A DNA stretch of 64,000 nt, from positions 55,348,536-55,412,535 of the forward strand of contig OZ023270.1 of the NCBI GenBank assembly GCA_964006375.1. The letters run 5' to 3'. The translations under genes were made by a program, and so were the position numbers. This DNA comes from Tillus elongatus (taxonomy: Eukaryota; Arthropoda; Insecta; Coleoptera; Cleridae). Under the pieces are notes generated by a model. That model was not told the DNA's origin, searched no databases, and saw only the letters and a program-made list of their open reading frames with translations. Positions within the stretch are counted from its first letter, which is position 1; the number at the start of each line of letters is the position of its first letter. Below are positions 33,308 through 44,060 of the stretch, piece after piece.

Positions 33308-33660
33308 GAGAATGCATCTAGTCTTACTTTTCAATGCTCGTATGTAATCGTTACTTTCGGATTCAGTATTCGTTACTTTGTATTCTTTACTAAGTAATTA
33401 TTGGTCATACGTTCGTTCTGCAGATCTGATACGATTATCTACACTACACATTCTTATTACCGAATACTGATCGGCCACTTCACTCCTCTTCCGTAAACAG
33501 TTACTAATGCGCCTGAGCACTGTACAGTCTGTCCGGATTTCGTTGCATTTGTGGGGTATTTCGCTTATAAGTAGAGATATAAGGTTGCAGTTTTCACAGT
33601 ACTGTTCTACTTATTTCTTTAACTAAGATGCCGAAATCAAAACTGACACGGCACTCTTGG

Positions 33661-34225
33661 TTTTGGAGCTACAGATGATTTTGAACATTTGTCATTGTCA
33701 GTCGCTGCCTGTATCTCTGTTATGCGATAATATCCTAAAACTGTGAAAACTAGTTCTAATAGATTTTTTACGTAGAATTCAATGAAGCAAGTATGATTTT
33801 TTAGATGAAACAGCCTGTCGTTGAATCCGGCCCATTAAAAGCTTTTTAAATATATATAGTTATATATAGATATTCTTTTAACTGGCTGAGAAAATTGCTT
33901 TTTTCGTATTTCCATAGTATGCCATGGGCAGTGGACAGGTTTTCAAAAACTACAGATCAAACAGCTTTTGTTTACTGGATTATATATACACATATTTTTT
34001 TAAATAATTTTATATATCCCATTTATTGTTTTTGCCCTTATTTGGTGAAACCGTTGCATACTAAATATGGACGTAGAAACTATTTCTCCATTAATCTCGT
34101 CTCTCTACGATGATCTTACAGAGAACTTACCTTTAGCTTTTTTTGTGTTATGGAAAGTAAAAGATGGAAGATGCTATAATTTATTGTATATTTTCTTATG
34201 AATATTTATTATTTTATGTCACACG
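33661..34225. other. Unassigned AT-rich sequence
   Basis: The ORF at 33895-34113 shows no motif. Nothing else recognised. Confidence 0.35.
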
Positions 34226-34229
34226 AGAA

Positions 34230-35080
34230 TCAATTTTTAATAAGTAAGTTACAAAAATGTTTTTTTGATATGGCTAGTATTGAGTCATTAAACCTGAATA
34301 TTTGAAACACTAAATTTAATACAAATAAATAATTTAAGTATTTGAATGATTGCTCAAATTGATTCCCATTATGTTCTATGCAAGTTTGGCAAACTTTCCT
34401 TATTATGTGCAACTCTTTTAAGATGATGACGAGCCTGGCTTCCAGATTTCTCAGTTCTATTTCCAAGGAGTTATGTAAATCTTCTTCCGTAGGACGGTAG
34501 TATGGAAAATATTATTTTTGAGGTATCCCTACAAGAAAACATCTGAAACTGACAAATCTGGAGACCTGGGCTGCTACTTTACAGGCTGTGGTTGCCGATG
34601 CACCGATTAGGTAACAAATTGTCCAAATATGGTGTAATTGTTTATGAGTTGTGCACCGAAGCACCATAGATCCAAGGGAATTCTATCACACAAAACGGTC
34701 ACTACTTCTTTCAGTTTTTCTCGATACTTATTTGCTGTCAAGCTGTTCTCGTAAATAACAAATTTAATTATATTTCCCAAGGTAAAACAATATACACTAA
34801 AACCGAATTTACCCTGCTGCTTCCGCGAAAATGTTACGTGTTAATTCTCTTGCAACCACAATTTGTTACTGCGTCCATTAGTACATTAGCACTGCTTATT
34901 TATCCGACCAAATAACTTTTTTTATACAAATCTCTGTTCATCTTTAGATTTTGTAAATAGCAATTGCAAAACTATAAACGTCGCTGTGCATCTCCTGGGT
35001 GAATATTTTGAACTTTTTTGTATTTATAACGTTCACATTTAAGATTTTTCATAGTTTCTGGAAGCGGATTTTGAAACCTC
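34230..35080 (-). pseudogene. Mariner/IS630-type transposase relic
   Basis: Minus-strand pieces in order: NIHPGDAQRRLQFCNWYLQN, a IWSDK box (first catalytic Asp region), a NIIKFVIY segment, RIPLDLW, PRSPDLS (the region following the last catalytic Asp), and a C-terminal ELRNLEARLVIILKELHIIR with CIEHNGNQFEQ. This order and the final NG-x-F-E motif match insect mariner-like transposases. Multiple frameshifts and stops. Confidence 0.75.
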
Positions 35081-35117
35081 TACATCAGTTACCATTAGTA
35101 ACATTGAAAAGCAATTG

Positions 35118-35121
35118 CGCG
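35118..35121 (+). repeat. Left target duplication CGCG of the errantivirus-like element
   Basis: CGCG directly before the 5' LTR and again at 42026-42029 after the 3' LTR. Alternating pyrimidine-purine 4-bp duplications are usual for errantiviruses. Confidence 0.85.
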
Positions 35122-35501
35122 AGATAACAATAGCCAACTCATACAATGTATATAAGAAGTACAAATCCCGATTCAACACCCAAGGTCGCTGACGAATGGG
35201 TTAATTAAAAGCAGCGCAATTAGAAGAATAGACTATTCATAAATGGGTAAACAACTAGACCTTCAATTCAGCAACCAGCGACCTGCTAGGATCACCTTCA
35301 AGACTGCAACTTAGGTGGAAACCGCCTCTCGGTCCACGCCCCACCAGAGACTATATATGGAAGTTACCAGACCACGGACGGACATTCCTACATTGTCATA
35401 ATTTATATTTATCATTTTTTATTATTATTCATAAGTATTTTATGTAACTATAATCAATAAATTCTTTTAAAAAGTCAAGTTTGTTAACAAGAAAGTTAAC
35501 T
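35122..35501 (+). repeat. 5' LTR
   Basis: Begins AGATAACAATAG, ends AAGTTAACT. Contains a TATATATGG sequence (about 35350) and an AATAAA polyadenylation signal at about 35455. 380 bp. Confidence 0.93.
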
Positions 35502-35512
35502 GGCGCAGTCGC
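35501..35512 (+). promoter_or_regulatory. Primer-binding site
   Basis: TGGCGCAGTCGC, overlapping the last LTR base. It resembles the serine-tRNA primer sites of Drosophila 17.6/297-type elements. Confidence 0.7.
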
Positions 35513-35597
35513 AAAGGATAGTGCTGAAGAACCAAAAGTATATTGATTCTTTGCGTTTCAACGCTTAAAAGCCAAAGAACCGATCAAGAGAGACGTC

Positions 35598-35628
35598 ATG
35601 AAGACAGCAGCAATAGCATCGATTCTGT
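35598..35628 (+). promoter_or_regulatory. Leader ATG and candidate splice donor for the env mRNA
   Basis: A short frame opens at ATG 35598 and reaches a consensus donor (GT at 35627-35628, GTAAGT). Its phase fits the acceptor at 39943, and the leader is hydrophobic, so it may supply the start and signal peptide of Env. Inferred from splice signals only. Confidence 0.55.
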
Positions 35629-35692
35629 AAGTTGTTTGCTTCCTTTATTTCCTATATATATACTGTATTTCCTCATATATTGATAATATTAT

Positions 35693-36952
35693 ATGTCTGA
35701 TAGCGATATTGATAATTTAGAACATTTGGAATATAGATTAAGAAATATTAGTATTGGCGAAATTGATATTGTAGAACAACCTGATATAAATAATTCTAGA
35801 AACAATTTAAATATGGCAAATCAATTCCAAGAGTTTTACCTTAAAGCAATCCCCGAATTTAACGGACAACCTGAAAATGTAGGGAACTTCTTAAAAGCTT
35901 GTGATCTAGTAATGAACCAATTCTATGATGCAGATAATCCAAATTTATATCTTAACCATTTCCTATTAAATTATATTCAAACGAAACTAATTGCACAAGC
36001 CAGGTTAATTATTAACACTAAAATTATAAACACATGGGTAGACTTAAGACGGGCAATTGTTGAGAACTTTACAGACCAGCGAGATGAAATTAGCTTACTA
36101 GGCGAATTATTGACACTGAAACAGAGACATAACGAGGATGCCTTAGCGTTCAGTAATCGTTGCAGACACATTGAACAATTACCCATCTCTAATTTAATAT
36201 CTAATGAACGTAACGAGGGAATTTTAGTATTAAAACAAAACATGTACAGACAACAAACACTGAAAGCGTTTATCGGTGGATTAAAAAACCCCCTCGGTAT
36301 GGTGGTCAGATCCACTCGACCAGACAGCATAGAACAAGCTTTAAAATTTATATTTTCCGAGGAAAATTATGAATATAGGGACAGATTATTACAACGGTCA
36401 AATTTCAACAATAATAACAATAACAGGCACGACAAACAACAAAAACCAGTTTTCCAAAGAAATACCCCAAATTTTAACAATATTCAATTTCAAAAACCCT
36501 TCCAACAACAAAATTATCGTGCACCTTTTAACTATAATTCAAACAGACCCCAAATGTCTCACCCACAATTTCAGGGGAACCCTTCAAATCAATTCTCAAT
36601 GAGAAGACCGACGTACAACCCTAATGACAATACTAGAAGATATCCACAGGCTATGGATGTCGGCAGTAACAACACGAGACATACTAATTTCAGCCGACAA
36701 CAACCCTCACAAAATAGACGAAACAATTTTCCTTCCAACAATTTTCAAAAAAGACAAAATTTCATACCAGAAGAAATAAACTATAACGAAACGAATAATT
36801 CTTTTCCTTTCAATGAATTAGAAAGAAGACAACATTTCTTACCAGAAGAATTAAATTATGACGCAACATATAATGAACAATCACCCTCCGAATTATACGA
36901 TGCACAGCATCAAAATTTTCCGATAGCAGGGAGCTCAAAAACAGAACCGTAA
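35693..36952 (+). CDS. gag: Gag of the errantivirus-like element
   Basis: Intact 419-residue ORF. Residues about 50-230 form the capsid-like region: a PEFNGQPENVGNFL start, a mid-region with ARLIINTKI.TWVDLR, and a C-terminal part with LTLKQRHNEDALAFSNRC and AFIGGLKNPLG, all typical of gypsy-type Gag. The tail (about 235-419) is very rich in Asn, Gln, Phe and Arg and has no CCHC zinc knuckle, as in many errantiviruses. It would assemble the particle and bind RNA. Starts 191 bp after the 5' LTR. The next frame (protease) lies at -1 relative to gag and overlaps its last codons; an A-rich stretch (CTCAAAAACAG, about 36931) is a possible but non-canonical shift site. Confidence 0.88.
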   Translation: MSDSDIDNLEHLEYRLRNISIGEIDIVEQPDINNSRNNLNMANQFQEFYLKAIPEFNGQPENVGNFLKACDLVMNQFYDADNPNLYLNHFLLNYIQTKLIAQARLIINTKIINTWVDLRRAIVENFTDQRDEISLLGELLTLKQRHNEDALAFSNRCRHIEQLPISNLISNERNEGILVLKQNMYRQQTLKAFIGGLKNPLGMVVRSTRPDSIEQALKFIFSEENYEYRDRLLQRSNFNNNNNNRHDKQQKPVFQRNTPNFNNIQFQKPFQQQNYRAPFNYNSNRPQMSHPQFQGNPSNQFSMRRPTYNPNDNTRRYPQAMDVGSNNTRHTNFSRQQPSQNRRNNFPSNNFQKRQNFIPEEINYNETNNSFPFNELERRQHFLPEELNYDATYNEQSPSELYDAQHQNFPIAGSSKTEP

Positions 36953-38142
36953 TAGATATTAATAATTTTAACACAATATCCCAATTACCCTACGTAATAA
37001 TAAAAGAACTACCCGGAAAAATACTGATCGACTCAGGTAGTACTAAGAGCCTTTTAAACCCGTCCATAGCATATAACAACTTTTATAATAAGATTTACAA
37101 TCACCCGTTTTTGATAAAAAGTGCGCATGGTTACTCCTGCCATAATAATCGAGCCAGAATAATTTTAAACTCACTAACGGACAGTGAACAAGAGTTTTGC
37201 CTATTTGAATTTAACAAAAATTTCATAGCTCTTATTGGAATTGACTTTTTGATAAAAAATCAAGCGAACATTGATTTTAAAAACCAGAGACTCAATTTAA
37301 AAAATCGAAGCATTAAGATAAACTTTCCTTATACAAGGGATCATGAAAATAAGATGGGTAGTAATAGTAGTAGCAATAACAATCGGATAAGTAGGATCAT
37401 CAAAGCAAATGATGAAATGAATCACCTTAACGTAAGTAATACAATAGACAGAAGCATTATTGCACTTGAACTCGACCTAGGAAAGCGTAATCAGCCATTA
37501 AATGATGACGATAGAAGGTTACAACTAACAAAGGACACAGGAGAAAACTTCACCCATAATAAATGTAAACGGGATCAAGTTTCATTAAACACATATGAAT
37601 ATCGTCGAAATAAAAATGTGAGTGATACGAGGACGATACAAAAAGATATAACGGAGCAAATTCAAAATAAAGCAAATAGGATATTAAATAATTCTTACGA
37701 TCACCAGAATTATAATAATAATTATACGGGGAGTGTACAAAAAAATATTACAGATAAAATTAGGTTAGATGTCTTGCACAAGCCTCGACAAGAAGCGAGC
37801 AATGCAGACAGTATAATGAAATATGTATATTCAATGTGTAAAGAACACAATAAAATCGACCAACCCGTTAAAATCGAAGAGTTTATGCCAAATACAAAAG
37901 CACCTTGTTACAGGGCGGTTATTCCGAACAAAATAAAATATACAGGCACCACGCAAAATGATAAGTTAAGTAATAATTTAATTCAGGTACAGGACGACCA
38001 TCGGCAAATAGGTAAGGAACAAATTTCACAAATAATAAAATCAAAAATCAATAACGAAAAGAAATTCTCACACGATAAGGTTTACAAGTCGGAAATAAAT
38101 CCCGTAAATAATGAAACTCAATCAAGATTAAATAAAAACTCT
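36935..38142 (+). pseudogene. pol: Pol fragment: protease plus a long Asn-rich spacer, cut by family H insertion
   Basis: Open in the -1 frame from about 36930; ATG-initiated ORF is 37111-38394. The aspartic protease active site reads LIDSGSTKSLL at about 37025-37060, upstream of that ATG, and a IGIDFLI segment follows, as in gypsy-type proteases. Then comes about 250 residues rich in Asn, Lys, Asp and Ile without RT motifs, unusual between protease and RT. After 38142 the frame enters the inserted repeat, so the last 84 codons of the ORF are not pol. RT (YxDD) and RNase H are nowhere in the element. Confidence 0.8.
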
Positions 38143-38454
38143 GGACGCAGCAAGTGCGTTATGGTAGTGAATTTTCATAAAAATGTTTTGAATTGCAAAT
38201 ATGTGTGTTTCCTTTTTAAGAAAGCAGGCATCAATTTTGGTTACCAGTATAACCTATATAGTAAAAACAATGTGCCATGTTTCATAAAAATAACTTTATT
38301 GTGTGAAAATGTACAAAAATTTCCAAAAGCAAACTTAAAGTGTTCCCGGAAAAACTCGTTTCTTGGTCAACCTTATAGGTTAATAGCAAATTGAGCTATT
38401 CAAATTTAAAGCATTTAATGAAAATTCGCTACCATAACGCACTTGCTGCGTCCC
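38143..38454. mobile_element. MITE-like family H unit with inverted ends
   Basis: Starts GGACGCAGCAAGTGCG and ends CGCACTTGCTGCGTCC (about 38-bp inverted ends including ATGGTAGTGAATTTTCAT). Related units: 45155-45456 and 45536-45797. Inserted in the pol frame. Confidence 0.85.
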
Positions 38455-39558
<1,104 letters not shown>

Positions 39559-39560
<2 letters not shown>

Positions 39561-39810
39561 AAATAAACAAGAGAAAATCATACATATAAACGACAATGAA
39601 ATTAACGACGCAATCGGATTATTTCACGGAAGTAAATTAAATCACATAAATGCTAAAGAAACATATTTAAGGATGAAAACTAAATTTAATTTTCCAAAAA
39701 TGAAACAAAAAATAAAAGCTTTTATTAGAGCTTGCCAATATTGCAATAACGAAAAAAATTACTCGTTCCAACTAAATAGATTAAACAAACAGTACGATTA
39801 TATCACCTAG
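39559..39810 (+). pseudogene. pol: Integrase N-terminal zinc-binding fragment
   Basis: In frame with the ORF at 39436-39810 but real only after about 39559. Shows the HHCC domain: H (LFHGS), H (LNHIN), then ACQYC, about 60 residues, typical for retroviral-type integrases. It stops at 39810, before any DDE core, so no integration activity can remain. Confidence 0.8.
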
Positions 39811-39930
39811 CTAAGTCGAACCTAGATATTCGGATAATCGACAAACGAGACATGACGTAAGAAACGGACTAATAAAACCATAATACTAAACGACAAACTT
39901 GACAAACAGACGATCACCAATTTAAATAAT

Positions 39931-39944
39931 CTTCGCCTTGCAGG
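39931..39944 (+). promoter_or_regulatory. Candidate env splice acceptor
   Basis: CTTCGCCTTGCAG|G with AG at 39942-39943; the env frame is open from this point, 110 nt before the first in-frame ATG. Confidence 0.6.
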
Positions 39945-41621
39945 TTCATTCTCTTCACCAGAGTAAAACCACAATTAGAAGACCTAACAGACAATCCAGG
40001 CATACTGCCACGCAAACTGGGACAAGCCTTTTCAGAAAACGATAAATGGAGAATGATTCATATACATGACCTAAGACAACTATACGACGACTTTAACAGA
40101 CTAAAAACTTACTTTGACAACATAATAATCGTAATGAATGCAGAATACAAGTTAGAATACAAAAATTTTATTTTAACAATCAATTTCACCATCAGCAATA
40201 TTGATGACACATTTTATCGAATATTTCCAAGAACGATTAGGAACAAAAGAGGTATAATAAACGGACTAGGATCGATATTCAAATCAATAACTGGGAACTT
40301 AGATGCAGATGACGGCGATAGAATATATAAAGCTCTTGAACTTTTGAGGAAAGATCAAAATCAAGTACATCAACTTTTTAGTTCACAGACATCCCTAATG
40401 ACAGATGCTATAACAGAGTTCAATAAAACAATAGACAACCTGAACCATAACCCAGAAGCCATAGTAGCGAGAATAAACGATTTGGAATATACAATAGATA
40501 GTCTAAAAAGTGACCAACTAACACATTTTCATAGAGTAAAACATTTGGAATTACTCACTCAAATCAGTTATTTGTTAATTAATGTACTAAACATGATATT
40601 AACAACAGAAAATGCAATTACTTTTTCAAAATTGAACACGTATCATACGTCAATACTGAAACCGAAATTTATATCAAAAGAATTAGAAAATATTGTAAAC
40701 CATATCTCAAAATCAAGATTAATAACAAAATCCGACATTTCACTTTACGAAAAAATATTTAACATAAAAACCGTTCAAATTGATTTTAAAATTATATTCC
40801 AAATAGATATACCCTTAGTAGACAAATCAGATTATATTTATTATCAATTGTATGCATTACCAGTCCCTAAAAATCCATATACCTTCAGAATGATTGTCCC
40901 TAGAACCAAGTACCTAATCCTTAGCAGCAAACACTACGCTTACAGAAACGAAAAGTGTAGGAATCTAAAAGACCAGACATACTTTTGTGAAAATGACAAC
41001 CCGACAGCACTTAACGAAAACAACCCATGCGAAATTAAACTGATCAACTTCCAGAAACCGATAAACAATTGCAAGCAAGAACTTGTCAAAATAACAAAAA
41101 CAACAGTCTCTAAATATGGCAATACCCAATACATAATAGTGGCACCCGAAGAAACGAAAATCAAACTTAGCTGCGAAGAAAATGAAGAAACCAAAATAAT
41201 CAGCGGACCAAAACTGGCGACTTTGAAACCCAAATGCCAACTTATCATCAATAACGAAAGATTTAGTTCAGTACAAATGGCATCGGAAACACAACAATCG
41301 TTCAATCTCCCAAACATCGAATTGGTAACAAATAAAGCACCCATATTCCCAGACAAATTACCAGAACTCAAATTAGAAAATGTACAACTGCACGACTTGA
41401 ACAATATCAAATCCCAGTTACAATCCATCAATGGCAAAATTCCAGGAACCATCGAATTGCCCATATACCACCCTAGTGTATGGACAATTATATTATACAT
41501 TGTGATAATAATAACAATAATCACAATAACTTCAAGATACATCTGGCAGAAATCAAAAACGAAAACTGCTGACTCCAAACCAATTACTGGATTCCCGATG
41601 ACTATTCGGAACGAACCATAG
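39944..41621 (+). CDS. env: Env glycoprotein of the errantivirus-like element
   Basis: Open from the acceptor at 39944; first internal ATG 40053 gives 522 residues, stop at 41621. Features counted from that ATG: a basic furin-type site (RNKR, 63-66), directly followed by a Gly-rich hydrophobic fusion-peptide-like region with the conserved GLGS segment, a coiled-coil-like stretch, paired cysteines around 290-380, and one membrane anchor at about 477-493 with a short basic cytoplasmic tail. This is the layout of gypsy/errantivirus Env and of baculovirus F-type proteins, membrane proteins of the particle surface. Intact frame in an element whose pol is destroyed. Likely made from a spliced RNA using the leader at 35598. 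Confidence 0.88.
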
Positions 41622-41633
41622 GCTTTGTTCTCT

Positions 41634-41645
41634 AAAGGATGGAGG
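41634..41645 (+). promoter_or_regulatory. Polypurine tract
   Basis: AAAGGATGGAGG directly before the 3' LTR, the plus-strand primer site. Confidence 0.85.
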
Positions 41646-42025
41646 AGATAACAATAGCCAACTCATACAATGTATATAAGAAGTACAAATCCCGATTCAA
41701 CACCCAAGGTCGCTGACGAATGGGTTAATTAAAAGCAGCGCAATTAGAAGAATAGACTATTCATAAATGGGTAAACAACTAGACCTTCAATTCAGCAAAC
41801 AGCCACCTGCTAGGATCACCTTCAAGACTGCAACTTAGGTGGAAACCGCCTCTCGGTCCACGCCCCACCAGAGACTATATATGGAAGTTACCAGACCACG
41901 GACGGACATTCCTACATTGTCATAATTTATATTTATCATTTTTTATTATTATTCATAAGTATTTTATGTAACTATAATCAATAAATTCTTCTAAAAAGTC
42001 AAGTGTGTTAACAAGAAAGTTAACT
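41646..42025 (+). repeat. 3' LTR
   Basis: 380 bp, 4 differences from the 5' LTR (two near CAGCAAACAGCC, two near the end). Carries the AATAAA used for polyadenylation (about 41979). Confidence 0.93.
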
Positions 42026-42094
42026 CGCGAGCTTGCACGTGCAAGACAGATCCAAATAACCTTCTAATGCACTGAGTCATGATACCAAATTGGA

Positions 42095-42430
42095 TATAAT
42101 GCTTGAGTTTGAGAAAAACCCACACTCTTTGAGTCGACCAGCAGTCACAAAATTGTATGTTAGCCATTTATTGATTATTTGAATAGTGAAAGAAAATAAA
42201 ATACATCCCTATAAATTGATACAAACTCAGGAGATCACGGAAGAGGATTTTGATAGAAGAATGTCTTTTTGTAAACAAGTGATGGAATTATTAGATAACA
42301 ATGTTATCCAACTAGAACATTTCTGTTTTCTGAAGAGTTTTGCACTTCACGTTCATGCTAACCGACATAATTAAGGCTACTGGCCTAAGAAAAATCCACA
42401 CTTGATGAGTGAAGGACATACGCAACAGCC
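42095..42430 (+). pseudogene. Mariner-like transposase fragment
   Basis: Reads NPHSLSRPAVTKLYVSHLL, KIHPYKLIQTQEI, EEDFDRRMSFCKQVMELLDN, then HVHANRHN, YWPKKNPHLMSEGHTQ: the middle part of an insect mariner-like transposase, before and around the first catalytic Asp, which itself is lost. The ORF 42186-42374 covers part. Frameshifted. Confidence 0.7.
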
Positions 42431-42446
42431 TGACAAAGCTAGGCAG

Positions 42447-42881
42447 GAATAGTTGGAAAGAAGGGTGCTGGAAGAGGTCGCGGTGGAACTGAATCTTCAA
42501 GCACGCCAGGCAGAAGAAAAGGGACTGGAAGAGGAAGAAAGTAATCGTCGCATAGTTTTCAACCAACACCTGGTGATCCAGATAAGCCATTTTCCTGTGA
42601 ACTGTGTGGAGCGCCTTACAAAACAAGGCCCGGGCTGACTTACCACTATGGCCACTCATACAAAGAAGGTGCTAGCGATGCGAATTCGCACGACAGTAAC
42701 GCCCCCAGCCTGCCTCCGGTGGGAGTTGCCTCTCCCGTCTTTCCCCCCGCGGGGCGACAGCCAGGGCTGCAGATACCCATCGCGGCGGACTCGGGGGAAG
42801 CACCTGCTACGGTACTTCAGGGCTCCAACCAAGGACAAGTGTATCAAGATAGGTATGTTTCATTTTTGAACCAGACACCCG
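42447..42881 (+). pseudogene. d4/DPF-family (BAF45-like) zinc-finger exon with an in-frame stop
   Basis: Between an acceptor-like CTAGGCAG (to 42446) and a donor-like CCG|GTATAT (42881/42882), one frame reads a Gly-Arg/Lys-rich stretch (GKKGAGRGRGG, RRKGTGRGRK), a stop TAA at 42542-42544, then TPGDPDKPFSCELCGAPYKT, RPGLTYHYGHSYKEG: the single C2H2 finger with the RPGL-YHY-HSH signature of d4/requiem/DPF proteins. It continues through a Pro-rich linker to VYQDRYVSFLNQTPG. d4 proteins are chromatin-remodelling (BAF/PBAP) subunits with two PHD fingers downstream; no PHD exon is seen in this window. GC content is far above the surroundings. The stop suggests a decayed or captured exon, or an error at one base of an active gene. 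Confidence 0.7.
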
Positions 42882-43520
42882 GTATATTGCCTTTATAATC
42901 TATATTTACTTTTTTCTTTCTTAAATTTTTGTGTGTTTTGCATGCATGAGAGAGAGAGAGAGACGGAATGATGGTCCTTTATAATAATTATTACTTAGTG
43001 GGGTTGCAGTTATTTTTTGTTGTGGTTTTTTTTAATTTCAATTAACAGCTAATTTCTATTGCTGTTTCGTGTTATGTTTTTTCTTTTTTCTGCAGTTTAT
43101 AGCATTTAAGTTTGAGATTTGCGTATTTCGCACGACTGCCTTATTATGTATGATCTGTGGAGTTTCTATGCCCGCAAATAAAACAAATATTTATTTATTT
43201 ATTTATTTTCCGATACATTAACACGAAATATTTTTTTGCATAACAAATGTATGTCTTAAGTAATTAGATATTAAACTGAGACTTACCATAAAAAATAAAT
43301 ATCAGTTTCCTAGCATAATTAACTAGTATAATAATACTAGTTAAACTTTTTTCCATAGCAGATATATGCCCCGAGTAATTAGATATTAGACTATTAACAT
43401 AAAGAATTTCGGTCCTGACCGTGCAGTTTAAGGTTACTGCAAATTCAACGTTTCGAAAGTAAACCCAAATTTGGGAAATATCGAGCGTACAATAGAGGTG
43501 AATAACGTGTAAAAAATTCG
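42882..43520. other. Intron-like or retroelement-tail sequence
   Basis: A (GA)n run at 42949-42963, then T-rich sequence; CCCGCAAATAAAACAAATATTTATTTATTTATTTATT at about 43171-43208 looks like the 3' end and (ATTT)n tail of a SINE or LINE. Confidence 0.4.
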
Positions 43521-43524
43521 CTAA

Positions 43525-43690
43525 TAGAGAGGTATCGATGGTGAGACTTCGTAAAATAATATGGTTAGAATTGCCAGCACGATCACCCGATCTTACGCTA
43601 TTACCCGAATTCTGTTATCATAATTTCTACGTTATTTGTTGGAATCTCTCGTGATAAATCAACAAACTGCACATAGGCGGCGGTGTCAAG
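43525..43690 (+). pseudogene. Short mariner-like transposase fragment
   Basis: Reads LPARSPDLT followed by a decayed FLWG-equivalent, the region after the last catalytic Asp. Just before it (43519-43550) is an inverted scrap of family H (CTAATAGAGAGGTATCGATGG). Confidence 0.55.
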
Positions 43691-43720
43691 TTCATACAAC
43701 TTTTATTATTACTATATTTG

Positions 43721-43723
<3 letters not shown>

Positions 43724-43798
<75 letters not shown>
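43724..43798. repeat. (TA)n microsatellite
   Basis: About 37 TA units. Confidence 0.98.
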
Positions 43799-43802
<4 letters not shown>

Positions 43803-43904
43803 CGAAGGCATTTAGCTATCCTGTTTGTCTAAGATTTTAGATCGATTTTAGGTTCTATCTATCTACGTAGTGATAATTATAATAATAATGATAATTATCC
43901 CAAA

Positions 43905-44060
43905 TATGTCGTGCCGCCCATTATCTATCTATAGTACCGCATCTTAGTTGTGCAAAGTGTTCTTTAAATCTAATTTCAAACTTAGTTTGCCCGACGTATT
44001 TAAGATCACAATCTTTACAACTTATTTCTCAGATTCCCGACATTTTAGGGTTACTATCCA
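43905..44060 (-). pseudogene. PLE GIY-YIG endonuclease fragment
   Basis: Minus strand reads SCKDCDLKYVGQTKFEIRFK then EHFAQLRCGTI: CxxC, Y-V-G and the arginine helix of a GIY-YIG domain. Weak PLE-like remains may extend to about 44250. Confidence 0.7.

Larger units (their letters stand above)
32219..33326 (-). mobile_element. Retrozyme-like insertion: tandem hammerhead-ribozyme units plus one inverted copy
   Basis: Three tandem units (starting 32219, 32526 and 32830; ribozyme-to-ribozyme spacing 304 and 307 bp) oriented on the minus strand, then a fourth partial unit (about 33110-33326) in the opposite orientation. Each unit has one hammerhead. Flanked by a 13-bp duplication, and the paralogous site at 28401-28423 is empty, so this is a true insertion. 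Unit size, tandem form and hammerhead fit the retrozyme class of non-autonomous elements that spread through circular RNA; no ORF is present. Units also share an internal hairpin (AACAATTTTTTAAATTGTT-like at about 32338). Confidence 0.88.
31934..33660 (+). pseudogene. LINE-derived segment, copy B, containing the ribozyme array
   Basis: Reads EGVPHGSLL, FTL and INDLISSDG, i.e. motif 4 region of a non-LTR reverse transcriptase, at about 32115-32195. It continues after the inserted array at 33340. Begins with short direct repeats AAATCAAAACTCCAATGTGGCAC (31950-32000). Decayed. Confidence 0.6.

Noticed and set aside
32219..33326. CRISPR-like or simple satellite interpretation of the 300-bp repeats
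   Set aside because: Units are contiguous without spacers, each has a hammerhead core, and the array has target duplications.
38143..38394. C-terminal 84 residues of the pol-region ORF
   Set aside because: They are encoded by the inserted MITE-like unit, not by the retroelement.
40940..41578. Minus-strand ORFs of 212 and 91 residues within env
   Set aside because: Antisense shadows of the env frame; no start context or motifs.
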